A DNA stretch of 64,000 nt. Source: Pseudomonas sp. PDM18. GTDB taxonomy: Bacteria > Pseudomonadota > Gammaproteobacteria > Pseudomonadales > Pseudomonadaceae. Every line of letters begins with the position of its first letter. Within the stretch, counting starts at the first letter, position 1. The notes under the pieces are model-generated. The model was not told where the DNA came from and did no database searches. It saw nothing but the letters and a program-made list of their open reading frames with translations. The stretch covers positions 1-64,000 of the forward strand of contig NZ_JACVBX010000016.1 in the NCBI RefSeq assembly GCF_014852585.1. Direction: 5' to 3'. Of this stretch, positions 1 to 8,336 are shown piece by piece. The position numbers and the translations under genes were made by a program.

Positions 1-187
1 TTCATTATCAGCAGGAGTTTGCTGATCGCTACCAAAAACTACGGGACAAGGGGCGGTGCCCGAAGGTCGTATTAGTGGCATGCATGCGCGTACTGATCGT
101 GCGGATCAACGCGATGGTGAGAGACGGCACCGGTTGGAGGACAGGTGCCGTGTGAAGACAGTTGCTCCTACAAAAGCTCGAGGACGA
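1..187. other. window edge, no gene assigned
   Basis: No convincing coding sequence is seen before the IclR gene. A short hairpin (ATCAGCA at 7-13 pairing with TGCTGAT at 20-26) is present, without an obvious T-tract. A fragment resembling a REP half (TTGCTCCTAC) lies near 165-175. The stretch may be the downstream flank of a gene outside the window. Confidence 0.4.
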
Positions 188-973
188 TCAGGCCCCGAGG
201 CTCTCGATATCCCGCGCCAGAATCTCCAGCTCATGCGCCAGCGACCCGCGCAGCGTTTCCTCGCTGAGCTGGAACGACGGCGCGCCGCAGGTCAGCGCCA
301 TCAGCCCGCCATCGGCCAGGCGCAGCGGGACGCCGGCCGCCCGCACGTTGCGGTCCCAGTCGCCGAGAGACAGGCAGAAGCCATGCTGGCGGAACTCCTC
401 GAAGGACGCTTCCAGCGAGGCACGCATGACCGACCAATCGCCTTCGTGGCGCTCCTGCAGGGCCGACAGCAGGTGCTCGCGCTCCTGCTCCGGGGTCGCA
501 GCAAGGTACGCGCGGCCGGCGGCTGTGGTCGCCAATGGCAGGCGCACGCCGGCGTCCATGCGCAGGGAAGTGGCTTCCGGCGGACGGCAGTTTTCCACGT
601 AGATCATCGACAGCCAGTCGCGGCAGGTCAGGCCTACCGTGGTGTTGGTGCGACGGGCAAAGGCATCCATGTACGGCTTGGCCAGTTGGCGGACGCGCAG
701 GTTGGAAACGTAGGCGTAACCCAGCGCCAGCACGCCGGAATCCAGCTGGTACTTCTCGTGCTGCTGCGAGTAGCAGAGGTAGCCGAGCTGGGTGAGGGTG
801 TAGGTCATGCGCGACACGGTCGCCTTGGGCAGGCCGGTGATCCGCGAGATTTCCTGGTTGCCGAGCACCACCGAGCCGTGGGTGAAGGCGCGCAGCACAT
901 CCAGTCCGCGGGCGAGCGCCTCGACGTACTTGCGGTCCTTGGGGTTGCTGCTGTCTTCGACGTCGTCGCTCAT
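188..973 (-). CDS. IclR family transcriptional regulator
   Basis: A 261-residue regulator of the IclR family. An N-terminal winged helix-turn-helix (about residues 15-75, including ISRITGLPKATVSRMTYTL) is followed by the IclR effector-binding domain, with typical segments such as LPLATTAAGRAYLA. The start at MSDDVED was chosen because it sits just before the conserved domain; the open frame extends further upstream but that part is low-complexity and unlike the family. It is transcribed divergently from the acyl-CoA ligase/3-hydroxyacyl-CoA dehydrogenase pair with a 210-bp shared regulatory region. It probably controls those genes in response to an aromatic or fatty acid-type metabolite; the effector is not deducible. 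Family assignment is firm, target inferred. Confidence 0.9.
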   Translation of the reverse strand: MSDDVEDSSNPKDRKYVEALARGLDVLRAFTHGSVVLGNQEISRITGLPKATVSRMTYTLTQLGYLCYSQQHEKYQLDSGVLALGYAYVSNLRVRQLAKPYMDAFARRTNTTVGLTCRDWLSMIYVENCRPPEATSLRMDAGVRLPLATTAAGRAYLAATPEQEREHLLSALQERHEGDWSVMRASLEASFEEFRQHGFCLSLGDWDRNVRAAGVPLRLADGGLMALTCGAPSFQLSEETLRGSLAHELEILARDIESLGA

Positions 974-1183
974 GGGGCCTCGGCGGGGGATTGCAGTTAC
1001 GGCGCCACGCGCGGCGCGGGCGAACGATAGCAGATCGCCCAGTCGCCACGCAGCGGTCCGCGTGTGCTCGTTGCGCCGGGCTAGCCTATCGCATACCATC
1101 GATTTCGACACGATGTTTCGCTGTGCAGAACAACAATTCGAATCCAGAGCCACTACAGGCTCGAAAAAGAAACGGAGAAGTCG

Positions 1184-2815
1184 ATGTCTGCTCAACCCTC
1201 CGGTCACGTGGCCCGCGAGCTCGCCCGTCACGCCTACCAGAACCTCCACGACTTGCTGCGCGATGCCTGTCTCGAATTCCCCCAGCGCCTGGCGTTCTCC
1301 TGCGGCGACAGCCATCTGAGCTTCGCCGAACTGGAGCGCCAGGCCGATGCCTTTGCCCGCTACCTGCGCCACCACGCCGGGCTGCAACCGGGCGACCGCC
1401 TGGCACTGATGCTGCCCAATTCCCTGCAGTACCCCATCGCCACGTTCGGCGCGCTGAAGGCTGGCGTGGTGCTGGTGAACACCAACCCGCAATACACCGC
1501 CAGCGAACTGCGCCACCAGCTGGCCGACTCCGGCGCCAGCGCCGTGCTGCTGCTCGACCGACTGCTGCCGCTATTGCGCGGCGTGCAGGCGCACAGCGAA
1601 GTGCGACAGGTGTTGCTGACGTCCATCGACGACATCGAGCGCCCGCAGTTCGACAGCGACGAGGCCGACTGCACGCGCTTCCAGCAGGCCCTGCGCCTGG
1701 GCGCCGAAGCGCCGCCAGTGGACACCGAGCCGGGCCTGGATCGCCTCGCGCTGCTGCAGTACACCGGCGGCACCACGGGCGTCTCCAAGGGCGCGATGCT
1801 CAGCCACCGCAGCCTGATTGCCAATGTCATCCAGACCCTGGAGCTGTTCCTGCGCCCCGGCCTGCTGGAGCCAGCCACCGACGTGCGCATCGCGCCGCTG
1901 CCGCTCTACCACATCATGGCCTTCGCCACGAACTGCCTGTCCTCGGTGGGCATGGGCCTGCACACGGTGTTCATCCGCGACGGCCGCAACCTCGACGAGA
2001 TCATTGGCGCGATGCACCGCTATCCCTTCACCCTGATGAGCGGGATCAACACCCTGTTCGTCGGCCTGATGAACCACCCGGATTTCCCCAGCATCGACTT
2101 CAGCCACCTGAAGTGGGTGACGTCCGGCGGCGCGCCGCTGAACCGCGAAGTCGGCCGGCGCTGGGAAGCGCTGACCGGCGCACCGGTGCGCGAAGGTTTC
2201 GGGCTCACCGAGGCCTCGCCGGTGGTCTCCACAGGCACGCTGCTGAGCCCGTACCGCGAGGGCTACGTCGGCCAGGCGCTGGTGGATACCGAGCTGCGCA
2301 CCGTGGACGAGGAGGGCAACGACACCGGCCCCGACCAGCCGGGCGAGCTGTGGCTGCGCGGCCCGCAGGTGATGCAGGGCTACTGGCAGCGCCCCGAAGA
2401 AAGCGCCCAGGTGCTGACTGCCCACGGCTGGCTGAAGACCGGCGACATCGCCGAGCTGGATGCCGACGGCATGCTGAAGATCGTCGACCGCAAGAAGGAC
2501 ATGATCCTGGTCTCCGGCTTCAACGTGTTCCCCAACGAAGTGGAAGACGCGGTGATGCGCCACCCCGGCGTGCGCGAGTGCGTGGCCATCGGTGTGCCGG
2601 ACGAACGCAAGGGCGAATCGGTGAAGCTGTTCGTCAGCCTCAAGGACGAGACGCTGGCACCGGCGCAGATCATCGCCCACTGCCGCGAGCACCTCACCGG
2701 CTACAAGGTGCCGAGCTTTGTCGAGGTGCTCGACGAGCTGCCCAAGACCAGCGTCGGCAAGCTGTTGCGCCGTCAGCTGCGCGAACTGGAACTGGCCAAA
2801 AGGACCACCGTGTGA
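1184..2815 (+). CDS. AMP-binding acyl-CoA ligase (medium/long-chain or aryl acid)
   Basis: A 543-residue member of the ANL adenylating superfamily that activates a carboxylic acid to its CoA thioester via an acyl-AMP. The P-loop-like motif YTGGTTGVSKGA lies near residues 190-200, the A5-type motif GFGLTEASP near 345, the hinge region DRKKDMILVSGFNVFPNEVE near 430, and the C-terminal catalytic lysine region PKTSVGKLLRRQLRE near 525. Length is normal for long-chain fatty acyl-CoA ligases. A GGAG-type ribosome site precedes the ATG. The stop overlaps the proposed GTG start of the next gene, so the two are probably translationally coupled. The substrate could be a fatty acid or an aryl-alkanoic acid; the sequence does not settle this. 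Confidence 0.9.
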   Translation: MSAQPSGHVARELARHAYQNLHDLLRDACLEFPQRLAFSCGDSHLSFAELERQADAFARYLRHHAGLQPGDRLALMLPNSLQYPIATFGALKAGVVLVNTNPQYTASELRHQLADSGASAVLLLDRLLPLLRGVQAHSEVRQVLLTSIDDIERPQFDSDEADCTRFQQALRLGAEAPPVDTEPGLDRLALLQYTGGTTGVSKGAMLSHRSLIANVIQTLELFLRPGLLEPATDVRIAPLPLYHIMAFATNCLSSVGMGLHTVFIRDGRNLDEIIGAMHRYPFTLMSGINTLFVGLMNHPDFPSIDFSHLKWVTSGGAPLNREVGRRWEALTGAPVREGFGLTEASPVVSTGTLLSPYREGYVGQALVDTELRTVDEEGNDTGPDQPGELWLRGPQVMQGYWQRPEESAQVLTAHGWLKTGDIAELDADGMLKIVDRKKDMILVSGFNVFPNEVEDAVMRHPGVRECVAIGVPDERKGESVKLFVSLKDETLAPAQIIAHCREHLTGYKVPSFVEVLDELPKTSVGKLLRRQLRELELAKRTTV

Positions 2816-4386
2816 GCACAACGTCTATGGTTGAAGCAGGTGTGCACGACGAGACCCGCAGCATGACCGAGTCCTTCCACCGTATCGGCGTGATCGGCGC
2901 CGGGGCCATGGGCCGCGGCATCGCCCAGCTGTTCGCCACGGCCGGCCTACCGGTGCGCCTGTACGATAGCAACCCGCAGACCGTGGAGCAGGCCCTGGCC
3001 TTCAACCGCGAGCTGCTGGAGCGCGCGGTGGCCAAAGGCAAGCTCGCCGCGGACGGCCTCGAAGCGACGATGCAGCGCCTGCTGCCTACCCACAGCCTCG
3101 ACGAGCTGGCCGACTGTGACCTGCTGATCGAGGCCATCATCGAGGACCTCGGCGCCAAACAGGCGCTGCTCGCCGAGCTGGAAAAACGCGTGGCGCCGGA
3201 TGCCGTGCTGGCGAGCAATACCTCGTCGCTCTCGGTCACCCACATCGCCGCGCGCTGCCAGCACCCGCAGCGGGTCGCCGGCTTCCACTTCTTCAACCCG
3301 GTGACGCTGATGCGCATCGTCGAGGTGGTGCGCGGCCAGCGCACCAGCGAGTCGGTGGTGCGCCGCCTGAGCCGGTTGGCGGAGCAGGCCGGGCACTACC
3401 CAGCAGTGTCGCCGGACAGCCCCGGCTTCATCGTCAATCACGCCGGCCGCGCCTTCAGCACCGAAGCCCTGCGCATCCTCGGCGAAGGCATCGCCAGCCC
3501 GGCGCAGATCGACCGCATCCTGCGCGACGGCGTGGGCTTTCGCATGGGGCCCTTCGAGCTGCTCGACCTGACCGGCCTGGACGTGTCCCACGCGGTGATG
3601 GAGTCGCTCTACCAGCAGTTCTACCAGGACCCGCGCTATACCCCGTCGCCGCTGGCCGCGCAGCGCGTCGCTGGCGGCTTGCTGGGGCGCAAGAGCGGCG
3701 AGGGCTTCTACCGCTACCGCGACGGCCAGGCCGTGCGCGAGCCAGAGGAACAGCACGAAACCGTGTTGCTCAATCGCCCGTACTGGCTCGACAGCCAGGA
3801 CCCGGAGCTGCGCCACCGTGTGGCGGCGATCCTTACCCTGGGCGGCGTGGTGCTGGAGACCGGCGAAGCACCGTCGTCCCGCGCCATCTGCCTGGTCACC
3901 CCGCTGGGCGTGGATGCCAGCACGCGCATCGACGCCCTCGGCCTGCCGCCGGAGCGCAGCCTGGCGCTGGAGACCTTCACCGAACTGGACCGCCGCCGCG
4001 TGCTGATGCGCCAGCCGGCGCTCGACCCCAAGCTCGAAACCCAGGCGCGCCAGGCGCTGGGCAGCGACGGCGTGCCGGTGGAAGTGATCAACGATTCGCC
4101 CGGCTTCATCAGCCAGCGGGTGGTCGCCGGCATCGTCAACCTCGGCGGCGAGATCGCCCAGCGCGGCATCGCCACACCGGTGACGCTGGACCGCGCGGTG
4201 CAACTGGCGCTGGGTTATCCCCTGGGCCCGCTGGCCTTCGGCGAACACTACGGCGCGGCGCGCATCCTCACCATCCTCCAGGGCCTGCAGGCCTGCTACG
4301 GCGAGGCTCGCTACCGGCCCAGCCCGTGGCTGCGCCGCCGCGTGCAGCTGGATTTGCCGCTGCATAGCCCGGATCGGGCGGAGTGA
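2812..4386 (+). CDS. 3-hydroxyacyl-CoA dehydrogenase (PaaH/FadB2-like)
   Basis: About 524 residues. It oxidises a 3-hydroxyacyl-CoA to the 3-oxoacyl-CoA with NAD. The Rossmann fingerprint GVIGAGAMGRGIAQ is near the N terminus, followed by the NAD-domain segment SNTSSLSVTHIA, the catalytic-region HFFNPVTLMRIVEVV and two copies of the C-terminal 3HCDH domain (SPGFIVNHAGRAF and SPGFISQRVVAGI). This duplicated arrangement is that of PaaH/PaaC-type enzymes. The GTG at 2812 overlaps the ligase stop and has AAGGA 5-6 bp upstream; ATG at 2827 or 2863 are alternatives, and the last gives the usual family length near 507. It forms an operon with the acyl-CoA ligase, suggesting beta-oxidation of a specific acid. 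Confidence 0.9.
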   Translation: MSTTSMVEAGVHDETRSMTESFHRIGVIGAGAMGRGIAQLFATAGLPVRLYDSNPQTVEQALAFNRELLERAVAKGKLAADGLEATMQRLLPTHSLDELADCDLLIEAIIEDLGAKQALLAELEKRVAPDAVLASNTSSLSVTHIAARCQHPQRVAGFHFFNPVTLMRIVEVVRGQRTSESVVRRLSRLAEQAGHYPAVSPDSPGFIVNHAGRAFSTEALRILGEGIASPAQIDRILRDGVGFRMGPFELLDLTGLDVSHAVMESLYQQFYQDPRYTPSPLAAQRVAGGLLGRKSGEGFYRYRDGQAVREPEEQHETVLLNRPYWLDSQDPELRHRVAAILTLGGVVLETGEAPSSRAICLVTPLGVDASTRIDALGLPPERSLALETFTELDRRRVLMRQPALDPKLETQARQALGSDGVPVEVINDSPGFISQRVVAGIVNLGGEIAQRGIATPVTLDRAVQLALGYPLGPLAFGEHYGAARILTILQGLQACYGEARYRPSPWLRRRVQLDLPLHSPDRAE

Positions 4387-4399
4387 CGTTCTTCAACCT

Positions 4400-4510
4400 G
4401 TAGGACGGGCGCCGGCGCTGGGCGATTCGCGAGCAATAACTAAGCGCTCCCTCGCTCCAAGAGGCCAGCGCGATGCAGCTTTTCGTAGGAGAGAGCTTGC
4501 TCGCGAACCC
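4400..4510. repeat. REP pair, one half a variant with an insertion
   Basis: The stretch between the dehydrogenase and the convergent lipoprotein gene holds two inverted REP-like halves. One is a standard-looking copy near 4484-4508. The other, at about 4424-4458, has the variant AGCAATAACTAAGCGCTCCC between the GCGAGCAA and CTCGCTCC parts. The pair may form a stem-loop between the converging transcripts. Confidence 0.75.
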
Positions 4511-4525
4511 ACCCCGGCGAAGTGC

Positions 4526-5617
4526 TCACCGGAAGCTGACGAACTCCCCAGCCTTCAACTTTTTCAGCGCCGCCTTGCGCTCCGCCGGCGGCAACGCCCC
4601 GAGCTTTTCCACCCGCGCGTAGAACGCCGGCCAGTTGCCACCGACCTGGGCGAACAGCGCGGCGAAGGCCGGCACCCACTGGTCGTAGAGGCCGAAGGGC
4701 AGCAGCTTGGCATTGTTCAGCGGGCCCTTGACCCAGGCGTCGAAGGGCGCCTTGCCGCCCCAGTCCTCATCGCGCATCCGCGCGTAGTCGCGGCGCAGGC
4801 GCTCGAACTCGGCCTGCTTGCCGGCGCGTTTCTCGGCGTCGCTGCGCGGGCTGGCGTAGAGGGTCTGCAGGCGCTCGCGGGTATCGAGCACCAGCTCGGT
4901 AAAACGCTTGCGTTGCTCGGCCAGTAACGGCGCTTCGTCCGGCAGACGGCGCGCCTCACGCCAGCGGCGACCGCCCTCGGCCTCGACGAAGGAGGCGTAG
5001 GACTCGTTGAACGTCGTATCGCCGGGCAGGTAGAACTTCTGGTGCGCCAGTTCGTGGAAGATCGTCTCGGCCAGGCGCTGGTCGCCCCAGCGCAACATGC
5101 CGCTGAGGATCGGGTCGTCGAACCAGCCGAGGGTCGAATAGGCCTCCACGCCGCCGACATAGACGTCCAGCCCCTGTTCCTTGAGGCGTTTGGCCTCCGC
5201 CTGCGCCCCCTGGTCGCCGTAGTAGCCGCGGTAAGCCACGCAGCCGGCGATGGGGAAGCAGTGGGTCAGCGGCTGCAGCGACAGCTCCGGCGTGGCGAAC
5301 ACGTTCCACACCACGTTGGGCCGGTGGATGTCGGCATACAGGCGGTAGCTCTGGTTGTCCGGCAGGCCCAGTTCGGCGCTGGCGAAGGCGCGGGCTTCCT
5401 GGGACAGCTCAAGACGCTGGCGCAAGGCGGGGTCGCGGGTCGGGTCGGCGACCACTTCGGCCACCGGTTCGCGGGCGGCGAGCAGGCGCAACTGGCCGTC
5501 CGCCAGCTGGCCGTAATACCCCACGGTGGAACAACCGCTCAGCGCCCAGATGGCCAGGCAGGGAACCCAGCGGCACAGGCGGCTGTCGAGTGTCGGGATA
5601 AGAAGGCGGAAGGGCAT
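4526..5617 (-). CDS. putative aminopeptidase lipoprotein (zinc metalloprotease, PF10023-like)
   Basis: A 363-residue protein. A basic N terminus is followed by a hydrophobic stretch and a lipobox (IWALSGC), so it is predicted to be a lipoprotein. The central HELAHQ motif, followed downstream by NESYASFVEAEGG, is the gluzincin-type zinc site of the family annotated as predicted aminopeptidase. Conserved glycine/tyrosine-rich segments such as VAYRGYYGDQGAQAEAKRL match that family as I know it. The true start could be internal, as the first residues before the signal peptide are long. It is a single gene between REP elements and the divergent lipoprotein gene. Peptidase activity is inferred from the motif; the substrate is unknown. 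Confidence 0.8.
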   Translation of the reverse strand: MPFRLLIPTLDSRLCRWVPCLAIWALSGCSTVGYYGQLADGQLRLLAAREPVAEVVADPTRDPALRQRLELSQEARAFASAELGLPDNQSYRLYADIHRPNVVWNVFATPELSLQPLTHCFPIAGCVAYRGYYGDQGAQAEAKRLKEQGLDVYVGGVEAYSTLGWFDDPILSGMLRWGDQRLAETIFHELAHQKFYLPGDTTFNESYASFVEAEGGRRWREARRLPDEAPLLAEQRKRFTELVLDTRERLQTLYASPRSDAEKRAGKQAEFERLRRDYARMRDEDWGGKAPFDAWVKGPLNNAKLLPFGLYDQWVPAFAALFAQVGGNWPAFYARVEKLGALPPAERKAALKKLKAGEFVSFR

Positions 5618-5682
5618 GCGCGGAACATAGCACAGGGCCTGGTCCGCCCGCTGCCGCCCCCATCGACCCAGGAGCCAACCCG

Positions 5683-6099
5683 ATGCGCGCCCTTCTCATT
5701 CCTGCCGGCCTGCTCGCCCTGAGCGGCTGTTCGCTGCTGATGCCCCAGCCCGATCCGAACCGTGCCTGGGTGGACCTGAACACCAACAGCCAGAGCGACC
5801 TGGCCGCCATCGAAGTGGACAGCAAGGAATGGTCGAGCACGCGGTACTTCGAGGTCGACCCCGGCTCTCACGAGCTGCGCGTGCGCTTCCAGTTCCAGGT
5901 CGAACCAGTGGACATCGGCCCGGTCGCCGAATCGCTGTGGCGCGATTGCGAAATGACGGTGCAGTACAAGGAATTCAGCGCAGGCCAGCGCTACCGCCTG
6001 GAGACCGGCAGCATCGGCTTCCGCCCCTGGGCCAAGCTTTACGACGCCCAGGGCGGCGAAATCGCCCGCGGCCGCGAACGGGGCTGCGCCAAGGCCTGA
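5683..6099 (+). CDS. small lipoprotein of unknown function
   Basis: A 138-residue protein with a short signal peptide and the lipobox LALSGC (Cys about 16). The mature part contains AWVDL, a central RYFEVDPGSHELRVRFQFQV strand region and FSAGQRYRLE near the C terminus. I recognise no named domain. The gene immediately downstream encodes a clear paralogue with the same three landmarks, so this is a tandem duplication. Probably an envelope lipoprotein; function not known. Confidence 0.85.
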   Translation: MRALLIPAGLLALSGCSLLMPQPDPNRAWVDLNTNSQSDLAAIEVDSKEWSSTRYFEVDPGSHELRVRFQFQVEPVDIGPVAESLWRDCEMTVQYKEFSAGQRYRLETGSIGFRPWAKLYDAQGGEIARGRERGCAKA

Positions 6100-6142
6100 G
6101 CGCGGTATGCTGTGGGATGAGCCCATCCCACGGTAAACCTCC

Positions 6143-6583
6143 ATGCGCCCGCGTCATCTCCCCGGCCTCCTTCCCTTGGGCATCGCCCTGCTCGCCGGCT
6201 GTGCCAGCCCGCTGCCGGCCCACGACCCACAGATGGCCTGGGTCGACCTCTACACCACGCCGGGCAAGACGCTGATGGCCGAGCGCCTGGACGGCCAGTC
6301 GGTGAACGACGGCCGCTACTACCAGGTGACGCCGGGCCGCCATGAGCTGCTGGTGCGCTTTCAGTACGAAGTCTCCAGCGGCGGCGGCATGGGCCAGATG
6401 ACCGACCCTTCGGAGCTGACCTGCCGGGTCAAGGTGACCTACGACGACTTCGCCGCCGGCCAGCGCTACCGGCTGGAGCTGCGCCCGCAACTGCGCAGCG
6501 CCCTGGCGCTGCTGACGGACGCCGACGGCAAGCTGGTGGCGAAGACGGATTTCCAGGGAGCGGTGCGCTGCGGGCCGTTCTGA
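6143..6583 (+). CDS. small lipoprotein of unknown function, paralogue of the preceding gene
   Basis: A 146-residue protein with signal peptide and lipobox LLAGC. The mature sequence has AWVDLYTTPG, YYQVTPGRHELLVRFQYEV and FAAGQRYRLELRPQ, matching the neighbour's AWVDL, YFEVDPGSHELRVRFQFQV and FSAGQRYRLE in order and spacing. A Gly-rich insert (SSGGGMG) distinguishes it. Two conserved cysteines in the mature parts (one before the VKVTYDDF segment, one near the C terminus) could form a disulfide in both paralogues. Same strand, 43 bp apart, probably co-transcribed. Function unknown. Confidence 0.85.
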   Translation: MRPRHLPGLLPLGIALLAGCASPLPAHDPQMAWVDLYTTPGKTLMAERLDGQSVNDGRYYQVTPGRHELLVRFQYEVSSGGGMGQMTDPSELTCRVKVTYDDFAAGQRYRLELRPQLRSALALLTDADGKLVAKTDFQGAVRCGPF

Positions 6584-6605
6584 CGGAAGACTTCCAGGCG
6601 CTGGG

Positions 6606-6675
6606 AGGGCGCATAACGCCTGGGGCGTTATCCGCCGAGCTGGCGGCTAACCCGTGCCGGGTTATGCGCCCTACG
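6606..6675. repeat. palindromic repeat of the GCATAAC/GGCGGATAAC family
   Basis: The outer arms AGGGCGCATAAC and GTTATGCGCCCT are complementary. The inner arms GTTATCCGCC and GGCGGCTAAC are nearly so. The element can fold into nested or tandem hairpins. Related copies are at 50654-50729 and, partially, at 45641-45689. Confidence 0.8.
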
Positions 6676-6727
6676 TTCTGGGACTCTAGGAGCGTGCAAG
6701 GCGTGCTCCTGCGGTCAGACTCCGCGC

Positions 6728-6973
6728 TCAGCTGTCGTTCTTCTGGTAGATGATCCGCCGCTGTCCGTTGTCGCAGGTGCCGACCACCATGTTCGAGTCC
6801 TTCACCTCGGACTTGTCCACGATCTCCAGGGTGTAGGAGGTCACCCCGGCGGCCTGGATCTTGGTCTCGATCTCGGCCTTGAGCTCCTCGCAGGGCTTCA
6901 CCGCCCCCCAGCTCGCGCCGCTCGCCAGCAGTACCGCCACGCCCATCGCCAGGGCCCACTTCTTCGTCGTCAT
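6728..6973 (-). CDS. DUF1161 family secreted protein
   Basis: An 81-residue protein with a signal peptide (TKKWALAMGVAVLLASGASWG). The small mature domain has the DUF1161 landmarks KPCEELKAEIETKI, SYTLEIVDK and VVGTCDNGQRRIIYQ. Two cysteines (in PCEEL and GTC) are conserved with the paralogue downstream on the same strand and may be disulfide-bonded in the periplasm. The ATG at 6973 was preferred over an adjacent GTG because GAGGG lies 6 bp upstream of it. Function of the family is unknown. Confidence 0.88.
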   Translation of the reverse strand: MTTKKWALAMGVAVLLASGASWGAVKPCEELKAEIETKIQAAGVTSYTLEIVDKSEVKDSNMVVGTCDNGQRRIIYQKNDS

Positions 6974-7055
6974 CACAGTCCCTCGTCATAGCCCCACGGC
7001 GGGGCACCCTATCCTAACGGTGGACCGCAACCGCCGGACAGAGTGCCCCGCAGGC

Positions 7056-7478
7056 TCATTCGAGGCTGGCGTCGAGGGTGATGCGCGCGGTGAGCACCCG
7101 CGAGACCGGACAGCCGGCCTTGGCCTTGTCGGCGATAGCCTGGAAGGTCTGCGCGTCGGTGCCCGGCACCTTCGCCTTCAACGTCAGGTGCACAGCGGTG
7201 ATGGTGAAGCCGTCGGTGAGCTTTTCCAGGCTGACCTCGGCCTTCGTATCGATACTCTCGGCGGTCAGGCCGGCCTCGCCGAGCATCATCGACAGCGCCA
7301 TGGAAAAGCAGCCAGCGTGAGCCGCACCGATCAGTTCTTCCGGGTTGGTCCCCGGCGCGTCCTCGAAGCGGGTGTTGAAGCCGTAAGGCTGGGACTTGAG
7401 CGCACCGCTCTCGGTGGAGATCGTGCCCTTGCCGTCCTTCAGACCGCCCTGCCAGTGGGCCGATGCCGATTTCTTCAT
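7056..7478 (-). CDS. osmC: OsmC family peroxiredoxin
   Basis: A 140-residue cytoplasmic thiol peroxidase of the OsmC/Ohr family, which reduces organic hydroperoxides. The two redox cysteines are in HAGCFSM (Cys57) and KAGCPVSRV (Cys123), and the TNPEELIGAAHA helix is the classic OsmC segment. The start at MKKSASAHW is the family start; the open frame extends upstream without family resemblance. A purine-rich site (GGAGG) precedes it. It is flanked by two DUF1161 genes on the same strand. OsmC-type rather than Ohr-type is favoured by the sequence around the first cysteine. Confidence 0.9.
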   Translation of the reverse strand: MKKSASAHWQGGLKDGKGTISTESGALKSQPYGFNTRFEDAPGTNPEELIGAAHAGCFSMALSMMLGEAGLTAESIDTKAEVSLEKLTDGFTITAVHLTLKAKVPGTDAQTFQAIADKAKAGCPVSRVLTARITLDASLE

Positions 7479-7557
7479 GTCGCGTCCTCCGCGTGGGTTG
7501 CAGTCAGGACTTTCGAGGCCGGCCCGCACCAGTGGGTTCAGCTTTTTGCAGACCATG

Positions 7558-7590
7558 AAAAAGGCCGGGCCCCTCGCGGAGCCCGGCCTC
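7558..7590 (-). terminator. rho-independent terminator after the distal DUF1161 gene
   Basis: AGGCCGGGC at 7562-7570 pairs perfectly with GCCCGGCCT at 7581-7589 around a 10-nt loop. On the minus strand the stem is followed by five T residues. It lies 18 bp beyond the stop of the DUF1161 gene at 7608-7829. Confidence 0.85.
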
Positions 7591-7607
7591 GTTTCACATC
7601 CAGGCGC

Positions 7608-7829
7608 TTACTTGGAGTAAACGATTTCCTTGGTGCCGCCTTCGCAGGTGCCGACGACTTGCTTGCCGCCCGAGCTGCCCTTGTCGACGACCTCCAGGCT
7701 GTACGAAGCAACGCCCTTGGCCTTGAGCTTCGCATCGATTTCCGACTTCAGCTCTTCGCACGGCTTGCCGGCGGCAAAGACGTTGCCAACCAGGGCGAAG
7801 ACCCCCACAGCGATCAGGAACTTCTTCAT
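7608..7829 (-). CDS. DUF1161 family secreted protein, second paralogue
   Basis: A 73-residue protein with a signal peptide (MKKFLIAVGVFALVGNVFA). The mature domain KPCEELKSEIDAKLKAKGVASYSLEVVDK, ending in VVGTCEGGTKEIVYSK, is clearly homologous to the product at 6728-6973 and keeps both cysteines. GAGGG lies upstream of the ATG. It is followed by a strong terminator, so it is likely a monocistronic unit. Periplasmic location is inferred; function unknown. Confidence 0.88.
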   Translation of the reverse strand: MKKFLIAVGVFALVGNVFAAGKPCEELKSEIDAKLKAKGVASYSLEVVDKGSSGGKQVVGTCEGGTKEIVYSK

Positions 7830-7963
7830 CGGTAACGCTCCCTCGTCTTTCACAGGAAAAGGCCCGAACGGGCCGGAAAAACCGGGCTACCCCGGTACGC
7901 ACGATCACGCACCCCACCAACATGGCAGCAATGCGTTACAAACAGGATCGAGCCGCGTGCGAG

Positions 7964-8179
7964 CTAGCTGTTGGCGATGCGGAAGCCGACCTTGATGGTC
8001 ACCTGGTAGTGCCCCACCGCGCCGTTCTCGATATGCCCGCGGGTGTCCACCACCTCGAACCACTCCAGAAAGTCGATGCTCTTGGCCGCTTCGGCCAGCG
8101 CGTTGTTGATCGCATCCTCGATGCTGGTGCGCGAGGAGCCGACCAGCTCGATCTTCTTGTAGGTGTGGTGATTCGACAT
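7964..8179 (-). CDS. dodecin (flavin-binding dodecamer)
   Basis: A 71-residue protein with the full dodecin sequence pattern: [26 protein letters not shown], then [31 protein letters not shown]. Dodecins assemble into hollow dodecamers that bind riboflavin or FMN/FAD dimers and are thought to buffer free flavin. The tryptophan in LEWFEV corresponds to the residue that stacks on the isoalloxazine ring. Length matches the family exactly. Single gene with its own upstream region. Confidence 0.93.
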   Translation of the reverse strand: MSNHHTYKKIELVGSSRTSIEDAINNALAEAAKSIDFLEWFEVVDTRGHIENGAVGHYQVTIKVGFRIANS

Positions 8180-8301
8180 CGCTTGCTCCCAGGTGCGCCG
8201 CACGGCGCGCGGTGAGTGAGTGTCCCAGTTGGACCCTAGTCGATGGGCAGAAGTGCAGCAAATTGCCGGTAGCGGCGAATTGCCGTCTTTTTCCGAAAAT
8301 G

Positions 8302-8320
8302 TATAATGCGAAGCATTCTT
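8302..8320 (+). promoter_or_regulatory. candidate Fur box upstream of the FecI-type sigma gene
   Basis: TATAATGCGAAGCATTCTT matches about 13 of 19 positions of the Fur consensus GATAATGATAATCATTATC. It overlaps a TATAAT-like -10 and lies just upstream of an iron-type ECF sigma gene, as expected for iron repression. Confidence 0.6.
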
Positions 8321-8336
8321 ATTTAATCTTCCAGGG

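Noticed and set aside
1085-1140. Possible IclR operator in the ligase upstream region
   Set aside because: TGTT/AACA ends flank an asymmetric centre; the dyad is too weak to call.
991-2811. Very long open frame in the 3-hydroxyacyl-CoA dehydrogenase frame running back through the ligase gene
   Set aside because: The translated part before 2812 is arginine- and alanine-rich with no family resemblance; it is the shadow of the ligase gene in high-GC DNA.
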